In this document: piece by piece, positions 7,353 to 14,973 of the stretch
How positions within the stretch are numbered: position 1 is the first letter of the stretch
Layout of the letters: every line of letters begins with the position of its first letter
Source: a virus
DNA length: 25,814 nt
Virus record (IMG/VR): IMGVR_UViG_3300021389_000139
Span: 1-25,814 of that record
Direction: 5' to 3' (one strand)
Notes under the pieces: generated by a model
What the model was told of the DNA's origin: nothing
Database searches by the model: none
Seen by the model: only the letters and a program-made list of their open reading frames with translations
Translations under genes and position numbers: made by a program

Positions 7353-8828
7353 ATGCCACTAGTGCCTCTTAATCTTCCGCCCGGCGTTGTCCGCAACGGC
7401 ACTGATCTGGAAAGCGCCAACCGCTGGCGTGACGTGTCTCTGGTCCGCTGGCGCAATGGATCGCTGCGTCCTGTCGGCGGGTGGCGTGAGCGTAAAGCCG
7501 ATGCATTCACTGGTATCACGCGCGGGATGCACACTTGGCAGGACAACAGCGGCAACCGCTGGCTTGCAGGCGGGCAGGCTTCATCGCTTTACATCATGAA
7601 CGCAGCCAACACGGCAACAGACATCACGCCGGGAGCGCTGACAGCGGGTAACGTCAACCCGACACTAAACGCTGGCTACGGCGGCGGGTTCTATGGCACG
7701 GGGTTCTATGGTTCACCTGCTGTCACCAGCGGCATTTATTCAGAGGCCACGACGTGGAGCCTTGATAACTTCGGAGAATACCTCATTGCTTGCAACCCGC
7801 AGGACGGAGTGATCTGGGAATGGCAACTTAACACGGCCAACGATGCTGCGGCTGTGGCGAACGCCCCCGTGGACAATCTTGGCATCGTTGTGACTGAGGA
7901 GCGCTTTCTGTTCGCTCTGGGCGCAGGGGGCAACCCGCGCAAGGTGCAGTGGTGCGACCGAGAGGACAACACGCTGTGGACGCCAGCGGCCACGAATGAG
8001 GCAGGGGACATCATCCTGCAAACATCTGGCCAGATCATGGCAGGGGTGCGGACACGGGGCCAGACGCTGATCCTGACGGACATTGACGCGCACAGCGCAT
8101 CTTACCAAGGCCCACCTTTTGTCTATGGGTTTGAGCGTGTCGGCACGGCTTGCGGCCTGCTTGCCCGAAAGGCTGTCATATCTGTTGATTCTGGCGTGTT
8201 TTGGATGGGCCGCAATGCTTTTTACTTTTACGATGGATCGTCGGTGCGTGAATTGAACTGCCTCGTGCAGGATCACGTCTTTGGCGACATCAACAACACG
8301 AACATCAGCAAGGCTTGGGCCATGTCTCTCGGCAACGAGGGCGAAATCTGGTGGTTCTACCCATCGTCCAGTTCAAGCGAATGCGACCGCTATGTCATGT
8401 ATGACTACAAGGCAGATTGGTGGTCTATCGGCGAATTGTCCCGCTCCTCTGGCATCGACCGGGGCGTGTTCCAGTATCCGATGATGATGGACGCCGGGAA
8501 TGAACTGTATGAGCACGAGATCGGCACCAACTACAGCGGCGGCTCCATCTATGCAGAGACTGGTCCGATCAGCCTTGGCAATGGCGATCAGGTGATGAAC
8601 GTGACGCACTTGATCCCCGACGAGGCGACGCAGGGGCAGGTCACGGCCACGTTCAAAACGCGGTTCTACCCCAACGACACGGAACGCAGCTACGGCCCCT
8701 ATACGATGGACAACCCGACAAGCGTGCGCTTCACCGGGCGTCAGATCAGAATGCGGATCAATGGCACGGCCTCTGACTGGCGTGTGGGCATCATGCGGAT
8801 TGACGCCAAACCAAGGGGGCTGCGGTGA
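7353..8828 (+). CDS. Short-tail hub/stabilisation-type structural protein
   Basis: A 491-residue protein opening with PLNLPPGVVRNGTDLESANR and WRNGSLRPVGGWRE, a beginning I associate with podovirus tail hub, nozzle or packaged-DNA stabilisation proteins (P22 gp10-like role). The body is beta-rich with repeated Trp/Tyr/Gly strands (GGGFYGTGFYGSPAVTSGIY, GVIWEWQLN, GVFWMGRNAFYFYDG), consistent with a propeller-like fold. No transmembrane segment is seen. A GAGG ribosome-binding site lies at 7341-7344. The 42 bases before it show no clear signal. The stop overlaps the next GTG start (GTGA). Confidence 0.7.
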   Translation: MPLVPLNLPPGVVRNGTDLESANRWRDVSLVRWRNGSLRPVGGWRERKADAFTGITRGMHTWQDNSGNRWLAGGQASSLYIMNAANTATDITPGALTAGNVNPTLNAGYGGGFYGTGFYGSPAVTSGIYSEATTWSLDNFGEYLIACNPQDGVIWEWQLNTANDAAAVANAPVDNLGIVVTEERFLFALGAGGNPRKVQWCDREDNTLWTPAATNEAGDIILQTSGQIMAGVRTRGQTLILTDIDAHSASYQGPPFVYGFERVGTACGLLARKAVISVDSGVFWMGRNAFYFYDGSSVRELNCLVQDHVFGDINNTNISKAWAMSLGNEGEIWWFYPSSSSSECDRYVMYDYKADWWSIGELSRSSGIDRGVFQYPMMMDAGNELYEHEIGTNYSGGSIYAETGPISLGNGDQVMNVTHLIPDEATQGQVTATFKTRFYPNDTERSYGPYTMDNPTSVRFTGRQIRMRINGTASDWRVGIMRIDAKPRGLR

Positions 8829-9484
8829 CTGTTCCCGTCATTGGTGGAGACATTCGGCAGTGGGGTGAAAGCCTGCGTCGATACCTTGCCCGCACCAGAT
8901 CACAGCTTGAGGCGCTGACAAGCGGATCTCCGGCCAGTGAGAACGGGACGATCCTCTGGGACAGGGAAAACAAGTATCCCGTTGTCTCGCTGGACGGTGA
9001 ATGGCGGCAGCTTGTCATTGCCAACGGCTTTGCTTTTCTGACGCAGGACAGCGACATCACGGCGGCAGCGGCTGACACGGCCTATCCGATTGTGTTCGAC
9101 GCGCCTGCAGCGGGCTACTCTGACGGCATCACGCTGGGGGCGTCACCGAACCAAAGCCGAGTCATCTTCAACGAGGGCGGGCTGTATCTTCTCAGCTTCA
9201 CGGCGCAGATCTACAGCACGAGCGCGTCACAGGTGAACTTCCGCTTCTGGCCGAGGGTCAATGGCGTGGATGTGCCGACCGGGACGACCCTTGCCAGTTT
9301 GCATGACAACACAGCCGCGCAGACAGTCACCAAGGGGGCAATCTTCCGGGTAAGCGCTAATGACTATTTGGAAGCCATGTGGGCTACAGACCGCACTGAC
9401 GGTTCGCTGAAAGCATTTGCTGCAACGGCTTATGCCCCTGCATCCCCATCGGTGTCGTTGTCCATCACACGGATCAGCGCATGA
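8825..9484 (+). CDS. C1q-like virion/fibre protein
   Basis: A 219-residue protein. The N-terminal part (1-40) is helical (QWGESLRRYLARTRSQLEAL), followed by a short beta segment (GTILWDRENKYPVVSLDGEW). Residues about 75-219 look like a C1q/TNF-type jelly-roll: VIFNEGGLYLLSFTAQIYS, a central VNFRFWPRVNGVDV, and FRVSANDYLEAMWATD, ending in LSITRI. Such domains form trimeric tips of phage fibres and often bind receptors. It starts at GTG overlapping the hub gene's stop and ends in ATGA with the next gene, so it is probably a tail-associated protein. Confidence 0.65.
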   Translation: MTVPVIGGDIRQWGESLRRYLARTRSQLEALTSGSPASENGTILWDRENKYPVVSLDGEWRQLVIANGFAFLTQDSDITAAAADTAYPIVFDAPAAGYSDGITLGASPNQSRVIFNEGGLYLLSFTAQIYSTSASQVNFRFWPRVNGVDVPTGTTLASLHDNTAAQTVTKGAIFRVSANDYLEAMWATDRTDGSLKAFAATAYAPASPSVSLSITRISA

Positions 9485-9837
9485 TAGACTTGGAAGCGTA
9501 TCGACCGCAGATCGAGGCCGCACTGGCCTACAGCGGCGGAACGCATCTGTTCGAGGACGTGGTTCAAGGTGTGATTGATGGCCGGATGCAGGCTTGGGTC
9601 AACGACGACACAATTGCCATCACTGAGGTTGTTGTGTTTCCACGGAAGAAAACGCTGCACTGCTTTCTGGCGGGCGGCAAACTGCGCGGGGTGGTCGAAA
9701 TGATGCCCAGTGCAATCGCTTGGGGACAGGCTCAAGGATGCACCGCCTTCACAGTGGCGGGACGCAAAGGATGGATGCGGGTTCTATCTCGGCACGGATG
9801 GGAACCGCAGTTTTACGTCATGGGGATGCCCATTTAG
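9481..9837 (+). CDS. GNAT-like small phage protein
   Basis: A 118-residue soluble protein. AYSGGTHLFEDVVQGVIDGR, then ITEVVVFPRKKTLHCFLAGG, then IAWGQAQGCTAFTVAGRKGW with a closing HGWEPQFYVM gives the strand-helix rhythm and the late GRxGWxRxLxxxGW pattern of small GNAT-fold proteins seen in phage structural operons. I see no obvious acetyl-CoA-binding R/Q-x-x-G-x-G/A loop, so enzymatic activity is uncertain. It overlaps the previous stop (ATGA) and is followed by a 61-base gap. Confidence 0.6.
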   Translation: MIDLEAYRPQIEAALAYSGGTHLFEDVVQGVIDGRMQAWVNDDTIAITEVVVFPRKKTLHCFLAGGKLRGVVEMMPSAIAWGQAQGCTAFTVAGRKGWMRVLSRHGWEPQFYVMGMPI

Positions 9838-9842
9838 TCAAC

Positions 9843-9879
9843 TTGCTGCAAAGTGGCCTTTATGATACTTTGCAAGCAG
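9843..9879 (+). repeat. Intergenic inverted repeat
   Basis: TGCAAAGT at 9847-9854 is the exact reverse complement of ACTTTGCA at 9867-9874, with a 12-base loop. With one bulged base (A9875) pairing extends outward by GC/GC and T/A. There is no T-run after it, so it does not look like a standard terminator; an operator, processing site or mRNA-stabilising hairpin is possible. A TATGAT at 9861-9866 in the loop resembles a -10 element but has no well-spaced -35. Confidence 0.45.
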
Positions 9880-9898
9880 ATATTCAAAGGAGTTTGCC

Positions 9899-10375
9899 AT
9901 GTCTGGCGGCAAAGGCGGAAGTCAAACAACCTCGGTTGAAATCCCTGCGTGGCTTGAAGATGCTGCGAAGCGGAACATTGCCAAGGCTGAAGGCATTTCT
10001 CAGCTAGATTTCATTCCCTACATGGGGGCTGACGTGGCTGGGTTCTCTCCGATGCAGTTGGCAGCGATGCAGGGAACTGGATCGGCGGCGTCTGCCTTTG
10101 GACTTGGCGGTGGCGACCCACTGGCTGGAATACCTCAGCCGCAGCAGTTCGCAGGCGGCATTCAGGGCTATTCGTCGTATCCGCTGTATGAGCAGGCGTT
10201 GGCTAATCTACAGGCGGCGGCTCCCGGCCAGTATGCTGCGCGGCAGGCACCGTTTATCAACCAGCAGACAGGCGCGGCTCCGGGTGGTGTTTACATGAGC
10301 GGCGCGCAGCAGCCTGTTGCAGTGCCTGCACCTATTCAGCCTGTCCGTCCAGACATTGAAAACTACGGGCCGTAA
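9899..10375 (+). CDS. Virion-associated hypothetical protein (MSGGKGG family)
   Basis: A 158-residue protein with a strong ribosome-binding site (AAAGGAG at 9886-9892). The N-terminus, SVEIPAWLEDAAKRNIAKAE with a following YMGADVAGFSPMQ and AAMQGTGSAASAFG, resembles N-terminal parts of internal or structural podovirus proteins that I recall being paired with a Gln/Gly-rich partner. The C-terminal third is Pro/Gln-rich and probably disordered. Its partner follows after 10 bases. It may be part of the ejected core; the role is unproven. Confidence 0.7.
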   Translation: MSGGKGGSQTTSVEIPAWLEDAAKRNIAKAEGISQLDFIPYMGADVAGFSPMQLAAMQGTGSAASAFGLGGGDPLAGIPQPQQFAGGIQGYSSYPLYEQALANLQAAAPGQYAARQAPFINQQTGAAPGGVYMSGAQQPVAVPAPIQPVRPDIENYGP

Positions 10376-10385
10376 GGAGACACAC

Positions 10386-11303
10386 ATGGCAGGCGCATCA
10401 AATCCAGCGAACACGCAGCCCAATGTCTTCGGGCAGGCGGCACAAGGCTTGCAGATGGCAGGTCAAGGCACAATCGCTTCCGGCATGGGGCCAAACATCG
10501 GCCAGTTCCAGAACCCCTACACGCAGCAGGTCATCCAGCGCACAGAGCAGGACATTGCCCGTCAGCGTGAAATGGCGATGAACCAACTCGGCGCACAGGC
10601 TGGCGCGGCTGGGGCATTCGGCGGCTCACGTCACGGCGTGGCTGAAGGCGTCCTCGGCGGCGAATATGCCCGGATGGCTGGCGACATGGCGGCACAACAG
10701 CGTCAGACTGGTTTCAACACCGCGCTTCAGGCTGCACAGAACCAGCAGGGCATCGGCCTTCAGGCGGCGGGTCAGCTTGGCAACCTCGCCCAGACTGGCT
10801 TTGGCATGGGCATGGGCATCAACCAGCAGCAGATGCAGCAGGGGGCAATGCAGCAGGCTCTACAGCAGCAGATCATCGACGCGGCACGGGCGCAGTATGG
10901 CGGCTTCACTGGCGCTCCACAGGCGTCTCTGGGGCTTCCTATGGCGGCTCTGGGGGCTGCGAACATGGGGCAGCAGTCTTCAACCCAAACAAGACAGCCG
11001 GGTCTGTTTGACTTCCTCGGTCTTGGGGCAAGCACTCTTGGCGGGCTTGGAGAGATTGCAAAGGCTGGCGGGTTCGCCGCTCTATCAGACGCGCGTTTGA
11101 AAACCAACGTCCGCCCCATCGGTGAGCGCAACGGCATCAAGCTGTATTCTTGGGACTGGAACGAGGAGGGCAAGCGCATTGCCAGCCCTGACCAGCCTAC
11201 GGTCGGCGTCATGGCTGATGAACTGATGGAGACGCACCCGCACCTCGTCATGCGCGGCTCTGACGGCTACCTGCGGGTCAACTACGGCGGGCTGCAACTC
11301 TGA
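10386..11303 (+). CDS. Gln/Gly/Ala-rich virion protein with C-terminal S74 chaperone domain
   Basis: 305 residues. Residues 1-200 are rich in Gln, Gly, Ala and Met, with helical stretches (QQVIQRTEQDIARQREMAMN; QQQMQQGAMQQALQQQIIDA), suggesting an assembling or ejected virion protein. Residues 233-303 match the peptidase S74 intramolecular chaperone: LSDARLKTNV (S234, K239, the usual five-residue Ser-Lys spacing), LYSWDWNEEG, VGVMADELMETHP and YLRVNYGGL. S74 domains fold trimeric spikes and then cut themselves off before the conserved serine. The ATG at 10386 is preferred to an in-frame start at 10317 because AAGGAGA (10374-10380) lies just upstream. The stop overlaps the next ATG (TGATG). 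Confidence 0.8.
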   Translation: MAGASNPANTQPNVFGQAAQGLQMAGQGTIASGMGPNIGQFQNPYTQQVIQRTEQDIARQREMAMNQLGAQAGAAGAFGGSRHGVAEGVLGGEYARMAGDMAAQQRQTGFNTALQAAQNQQGIGLQAAGQLGNLAQTGFGMGMGINQQQMQQGAMQQALQQQIIDAARAQYGGFTGAPQASLGLPMAALGAANMGQQSSTQTRQPGLFDFLGLGASTLGGLGEIAKAGGFAALSDARLKTNVRPIGERNGIKLYSWDWNEEGKRIASPDQPTVGVMADELMETHPHLVMRGSDGYLRVNYGGLQL

Positions 11304-12718
11304 TGGATTACATCCGCTATGCAAACACTGGCGCAACAAGAAACATGCCTCTGTCGGAGGATTTGGTTTCTGCGCTTGGGTTTTTGCCTGAACTTGGTGT
11401 TCAAGCGGAAGTGTTCTCAGGTGGTCAGCCGCTTATAGGCAGCGGACAGCCCCGTGTTGGATCGACACGCCATGATTCTGGGGGGGCTGCTGATGTTTTC
11501 TTTTACAAAGACGGGCGTCGGCTCGATTGGGCCAATCCAGAGGACCAGCCAGTTTTTTCTGAAATTGTGCGGCGTGGCAGACAAAGCGGGCTGACAGGCT
11601 TTGGCGCTGGCCCAAATTACATGCAGCCGGGTTCTATGCACATTGGCTTCGGTGCGCCTTCCGTTTGGGGCGCAGGAGGCAAAAGCGCAAATGCACCTGA
11701 ATGGTTGCGTGAGGCATACTATGGCGCAAATGCGCCGCAAGGAGGCAATATGCAGCCGCAAGGACTTCTCGCCACACCCACGGTGTCGACCCAAGGCCAA
11801 GAGCCTGAAAAACTCCCGTTCTTTCAGCGCCCTGAGACGGCAAACCTGCTGGACACGCTGGCCATCGGCTTCTCTGGCATGACGCTCAACCCCAATCAGG
11901 CGTTGATCCAATCAGCGCAGGAGCGGATCAAGGGCCGTCGTGAGAGCGCACAGACAGCGCAGCAGCGGAACGCCACGGCAGCATGGCTGGAGAGCCAAGG
12001 GCTTGCTCAGTTGGCAGATGGTGTGCGCAGCGGTGCTATTACGGGCGCAGAGGCGATGACGCTAGCTAGGGGCGGCGGTCAAGAAGCTACGGCTGCGCAG
12101 CGAAATTATGAGTTTTTGATTTCTCAAAACATTCCGCAGGATCAGGCAATTGAGCGCGCATTTGGTGGTGGCGTAAACGTCAATTTTCCGGGCGCGCCAA
12201 CAATTGGAACCATCCCGCCGGGTTATCAGGCTGTTCAAGACCCTCAGACCAAGACGTATCGGTTTGAGCCTATTGCGGGCGGTCCAGTCGCTGCCCAAGC
12301 AGAAACGCGCGCTGGGCAACAAGAAGCGGCAGCCGCTACGGCTCAAGACAGCCTTCGGTTGATTGACAGCGTTCTCAACAGCCCCAACCTTGAAAGCGTT
12401 ACCGGGATGTTCCAAGGCAGGGTGCCTGCATTGACTCAAGCTGGCACTGATTTGGTTACGCGGATTGAGCAGCTTCAGGGTCAAGCGTTTTTGCAGGCGT
12501 TTGAAAGCCTGAAGGGCGGCGGTGCGATTACTGAGCGGGAAGGTATCGCGGCGCAGAATGCGATTGCTAACCTGAATAGGGCGCAGAGTGGCCCTGCGTT
12601 CAAGGAATCGCTTAAAGCGTTGCGCGACATTGTTGACCGTGGGCGGAGGCGCGCGGCTGGTGAAAATGTGCCAGAAGAAACAAGCATTGGCGGCGTAGTG
12701 GTTGGAGATCCTTACTGA
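11303..12718 (+). CDS. Internal virion protein with N-terminal M15-like peptidase domain
   Basis: 471 residues. The N-terminal 120 residues look like a zinc-dependent D-Ala/L-Ala peptidase of the M15/LAS type: GSTRHDSGGAADVFFY gives H57-x6-D64, and GSMHIGFG gives H113, the three expected metal ligands. The remainder has long helical, Ala/Gln-rich segments (SAQERIKGRRESAQTAQQRN, AQAETRAGQQEAAAATAQDS) ending in a region (LQAFESLKGGGAITEREG, LRDIVDRGRRRAAGE) that I associate with internal virion or tail-associated proteins. A likely role is local peptidoglycan digestion during DNA entry. It is coupled to both neighbours by TGATG. Confidence 0.7.
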   Translation: MDYIRYANTGATRNMPLSEDLVSALGFLPELGVQAEVFSGGQPLIGSGQPRVGSTRHDSGGAADVFFYKDGRRLDWANPEDQPVFSEIVRRGRQSGLTGFGAGPNYMQPGSMHIGFGAPSVWGAGGKSANAPEWLREAYYGANAPQGGNMQPQGLLATPTVSTQGQEPEKLPFFQRPETANLLDTLAIGFSGMTLNPNQALIQSAQERIKGRRESAQTAQQRNATAAWLESQGLAQLADGVRSGAITGAEAMTLARGGGQEATAAQRNYEFLISQNIPQDQAIERAFGGGVNVNFPGAPTIGTIPPGYQAVQDPQTKTYRFEPIAGGPVAAQAETRAGQQEAAAATAQDSLRLIDSVLNSPNLESVTGMFQGRVPALTQAGTDLVTRIEQLQGQAFLQAFESLKGGGAITEREGIAAQNAIANLNRAQSGPAFKESLKALRDIVDRGRRRAAGENVPEETSIGGVVVGDPY

Positions 12719-14964
12719 TGGCTGACAAAGTATATCCCGTCACCCGCGACGGCGTGCAGTTTGAGGTTCGGGCTTCAAGCAAAGAAGAAGCCGCGCGCAA
12801 GGCACAAGATGCTGACATCGCGGCGATCCCTCGGATCATTGCGCGGCAGGGAACAACCCGCGTTTTCGAGCGCCCCAATGGTCAGCGATATGTTGTTTCG
12901 CCGGGGTATAGTTCCACCGACCCGAAAGCGGTTGAGCAGGTTATGTCAGGCATGACGGCTGGAGAAGTGTCTCGCGGCGGAATTGAGCGCGGCCTGATTG
13001 AGCAATATCCCGTTGCTGCTCGTGCTGGTGAATTTGTGCGCGGGGTTCCATTCGCTGGATCAAGACTTGATGAGGCTTTGGGGGCAGCGCTTGGACCAGA
13101 GGCTGCTACGGGTGCGCGCGCGCTTTCCGGTGCCATGCAGCGTCAACGTCCGGGTGAAACCCTTGCCCTGAATGTTGCAGGCGGCATTACTGCTGCCGCG
13201 CCTACTGCTGTAATGGCTCCGCAGGCTCTGACGAGCGCGATGGGGACTGTCCTTGGCACAGGTTCACGGGCTGCACAGATCGGACGTGGTGCTGTTGCTG
13301 GGGCGACTCTTGGCGGCATTGAAGGTGGCATATACGGCTCTGGCGAGGGCGTGACGCCGCAGGAGCGTATTTCTGAGGCGCAGACAGGGGCAGGGTTCGG
13401 TGCGCTGACGGGCGGCCTTCTTGGCGGCGCTACGCCTCTCGTTGAGGCAGGGGCGCGCAACGTCATCTCCCTGTTTCGGCGCAGCGACATTGCCAAGATT
13501 GCGGCGACGTTTGGCATTTCGCCCAATGCGGCCCGTGTTCTCAAGAATACGTTTGAGATGGGCGGCGACATGAACGCGGCAATGCAGCGGCTTCAGCAGG
13601 CAGGCAATGAGGGCATGATTGCAGATGCTGGCCCCGCTGCACAGGCTCTGCTTGATGCTGTCGCATCGTCTGGCCCGGCTGGATCCGCTGCGGCACGCGC
13701 GCCTATTGATGAACGCATGGTTCGCACGCAGGAAAATCTTGAGACTGGACTGACGGGGCTTCTCGGCCAGCCCGCTGAAGGCCCGGTGACTGCTGTGTCT
13801 GAAATCATGCAGCGCACACAAACGCAACGCGGCAACCTTTACGATCAAGCGTATAGAACGCCGATTGACTATTCTGCGCAGCCCGGTCAGCAGATCGAAA
13901 GCATCATCCGTCAGCGCATTGAGCCGAATGTGTTGATGCAGGCCGTGAGCGAAGCCAATGCAGAAATGGCGGATCGCGGGCTTAGCAACCAGCAGATAAT
14001 GGCGCAGATTGCACCCGACGGAAGCGTGCAGTTTGTTGAAATGCCGAACGTGCGCCAGATCGATGAGATGAAAAAAGCGCTGAACCAGCTTTCGCGTAAC
14101 GCGCGCAACTTTGAAGGCGCTGTCCCCGTGGAGACGCAACAGAGCCTTCGTTATGCGCGGCAGGCGGCGGATCTTCGAGATGCCTTGATCGAGGCGACTG
14201 GCGGAAGCCAAGGCACATATGCGCAGGCGGTAAAGGTCGGCGGCGACACGATCCAAGAACGTAACGCATATGAGTTCGGTGAGCGGCTTCTCAGCCCCCG
14301 CACTCGCATTGAGGATGTCCGCCTTGAAATGGGTGCAAACCCGTCTGATGCACAGATTGAAGCGGCCAAACGCGGCCTTCGCACCCGGATTGATCAGGTT
14401 GTCGGTGATGTTCGCCGCATTCCAAGCGATCCGAACATTGACGCACGTCAGGCCGTTGCGACTTTGCGCGAAATGAGCAGCGACAACGCCCGCGAGAAGA
14501 TCCGCCGCGTTCTCGGCTCTGATGCAGATGACATCTTCAAGATGCTGGATGAGGCTAGCGTTGCAGCGGAAACGCGGGCAGCTATGGCGGCAAACTCTCG
14601 CACCGCCATCCGTCAGGCTGCGCAGGGTGACATCGAGCAGATGACGCAGCCGGGTGCAGTTGGCGAGGCATTGCGCGGTGAGCCAATCAACACGACCAAG
14701 CGCTTGGTTCAGGCAGTGACAGGATACACTGACGAGTTTACCACGCAACAACGTCAGCGCATCTATCAAGACTTGGCAAAAGCGCTTACTCAATCGCGTG
14801 GGCAAGATGCACAGATCGCGTTGCGTGCTCTGGATGCTGCAATGCAGGGCCAGCGGCTTACCGCCGCGCAGACAGACATGCTGGCGCGGCTTGTTTCCAG
14901 CGCATTGGCAACGAGCATGGCACCTTCGGCTGGCCGCGCTACGGCCACTCAATACGGCCAATAA
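12718..14964 (+). CDS. Large internal virion/DNA-ejection protein
   Basis: A 748-residue protein without a recognisable enzymatic motif. The N-terminus (1-60) is a small alpha/beta unit (YPVTRDGVQFEVRASSKEEA). Residues about 149-240 contain Gly/Ala-rich, glycine-zipper-like hydrophobic stretches (LNVAGGITAAAPTAVMAP, GAVAGATLGGIEGGIYGSG, GAGFGALTGGLLGGATP). The rest is long, helical and Gln/Arg/Ala-rich. This is the profile of podovirus ejection proteins that leave the capsid and span the cell envelope. Its place between the M15-fused protein and the portal fits. The assignment rests on context and composition. Some in-frame repeats of Gln-rich helices are present but no exact repeat. Confidence 0.6.
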   Translation: MADKVYPVTRDGVQFEVRASSKEEAARKAQDADIAAIPRIIARQGTTRVFERPNGQRYVVSPGYSSTDPKAVEQVMSGMTAGEVSRGGIERGLIEQYPVAARAGEFVRGVPFAGSRLDEALGAALGPEAATGARALSGAMQRQRPGETLALNVAGGITAAAPTAVMAPQALTSAMGTVLGTGSRAAQIGRGAVAGATLGGIEGGIYGSGEGVTPQERISEAQTGAGFGALTGGLLGGATPLVEAGARNVISLFRRSDIAKIAATFGISPNAARVLKNTFEMGGDMNAAMQRLQQAGNEGMIADAGPAAQALLDAVASSGPAGSAAARAPIDERMVRTQENLETGLTGLLGQPAEGPVTAVSEIMQRTQTQRGNLYDQAYRTPIDYSAQPGQQIESIIRQRIEPNVLMQAVSEANAEMADRGLSNQQIMAQIAPDGSVQFVEMPNVRQIDEMKKALNQLSRNARNFEGAVPVETQQSLRYARQAADLRDALIEATGGSQGTYAQAVKVGGDTIQERNAYEFGERLLSPRTRIEDVRLEMGANPSDAQIEAAKRGLRTRIDQVVGDVRRIPSDPNIDARQAVATLREMSSDNAREKIRRVLGSDADDIFKMLDEASVAAETRAAMAANSRTAIRQAAQGDIEQMTQPGAVGEALRGEPINTTKRLVQAVTGYTDEFTTQQRQRIYQDLAKALTQSRGQDAQIALRALDAAMQGQRLTAAQTDMLARLVSSALATSMAPSAGRATATQYGQ

Positions 14965-14973
14965 GGAGCGGAC

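Noticed and set aside
10317-10385. Earlier in-frame start for the S74-domain protein
   Set aside because: It would lie inside the preceding gene, and AAGGAGA at 10374-10380 clearly serves the ATG at 10386.
13264-14961. Long minus-strand open frame of 565 codons opposite the ejection-protein gene
   Set aside because: The translation is rich in Cys, His, Arg and Leu without a recognisable motif, and it mirrors a well-coupled plus-strand gene; GC-rich codon use removes stops from the opposite strand.
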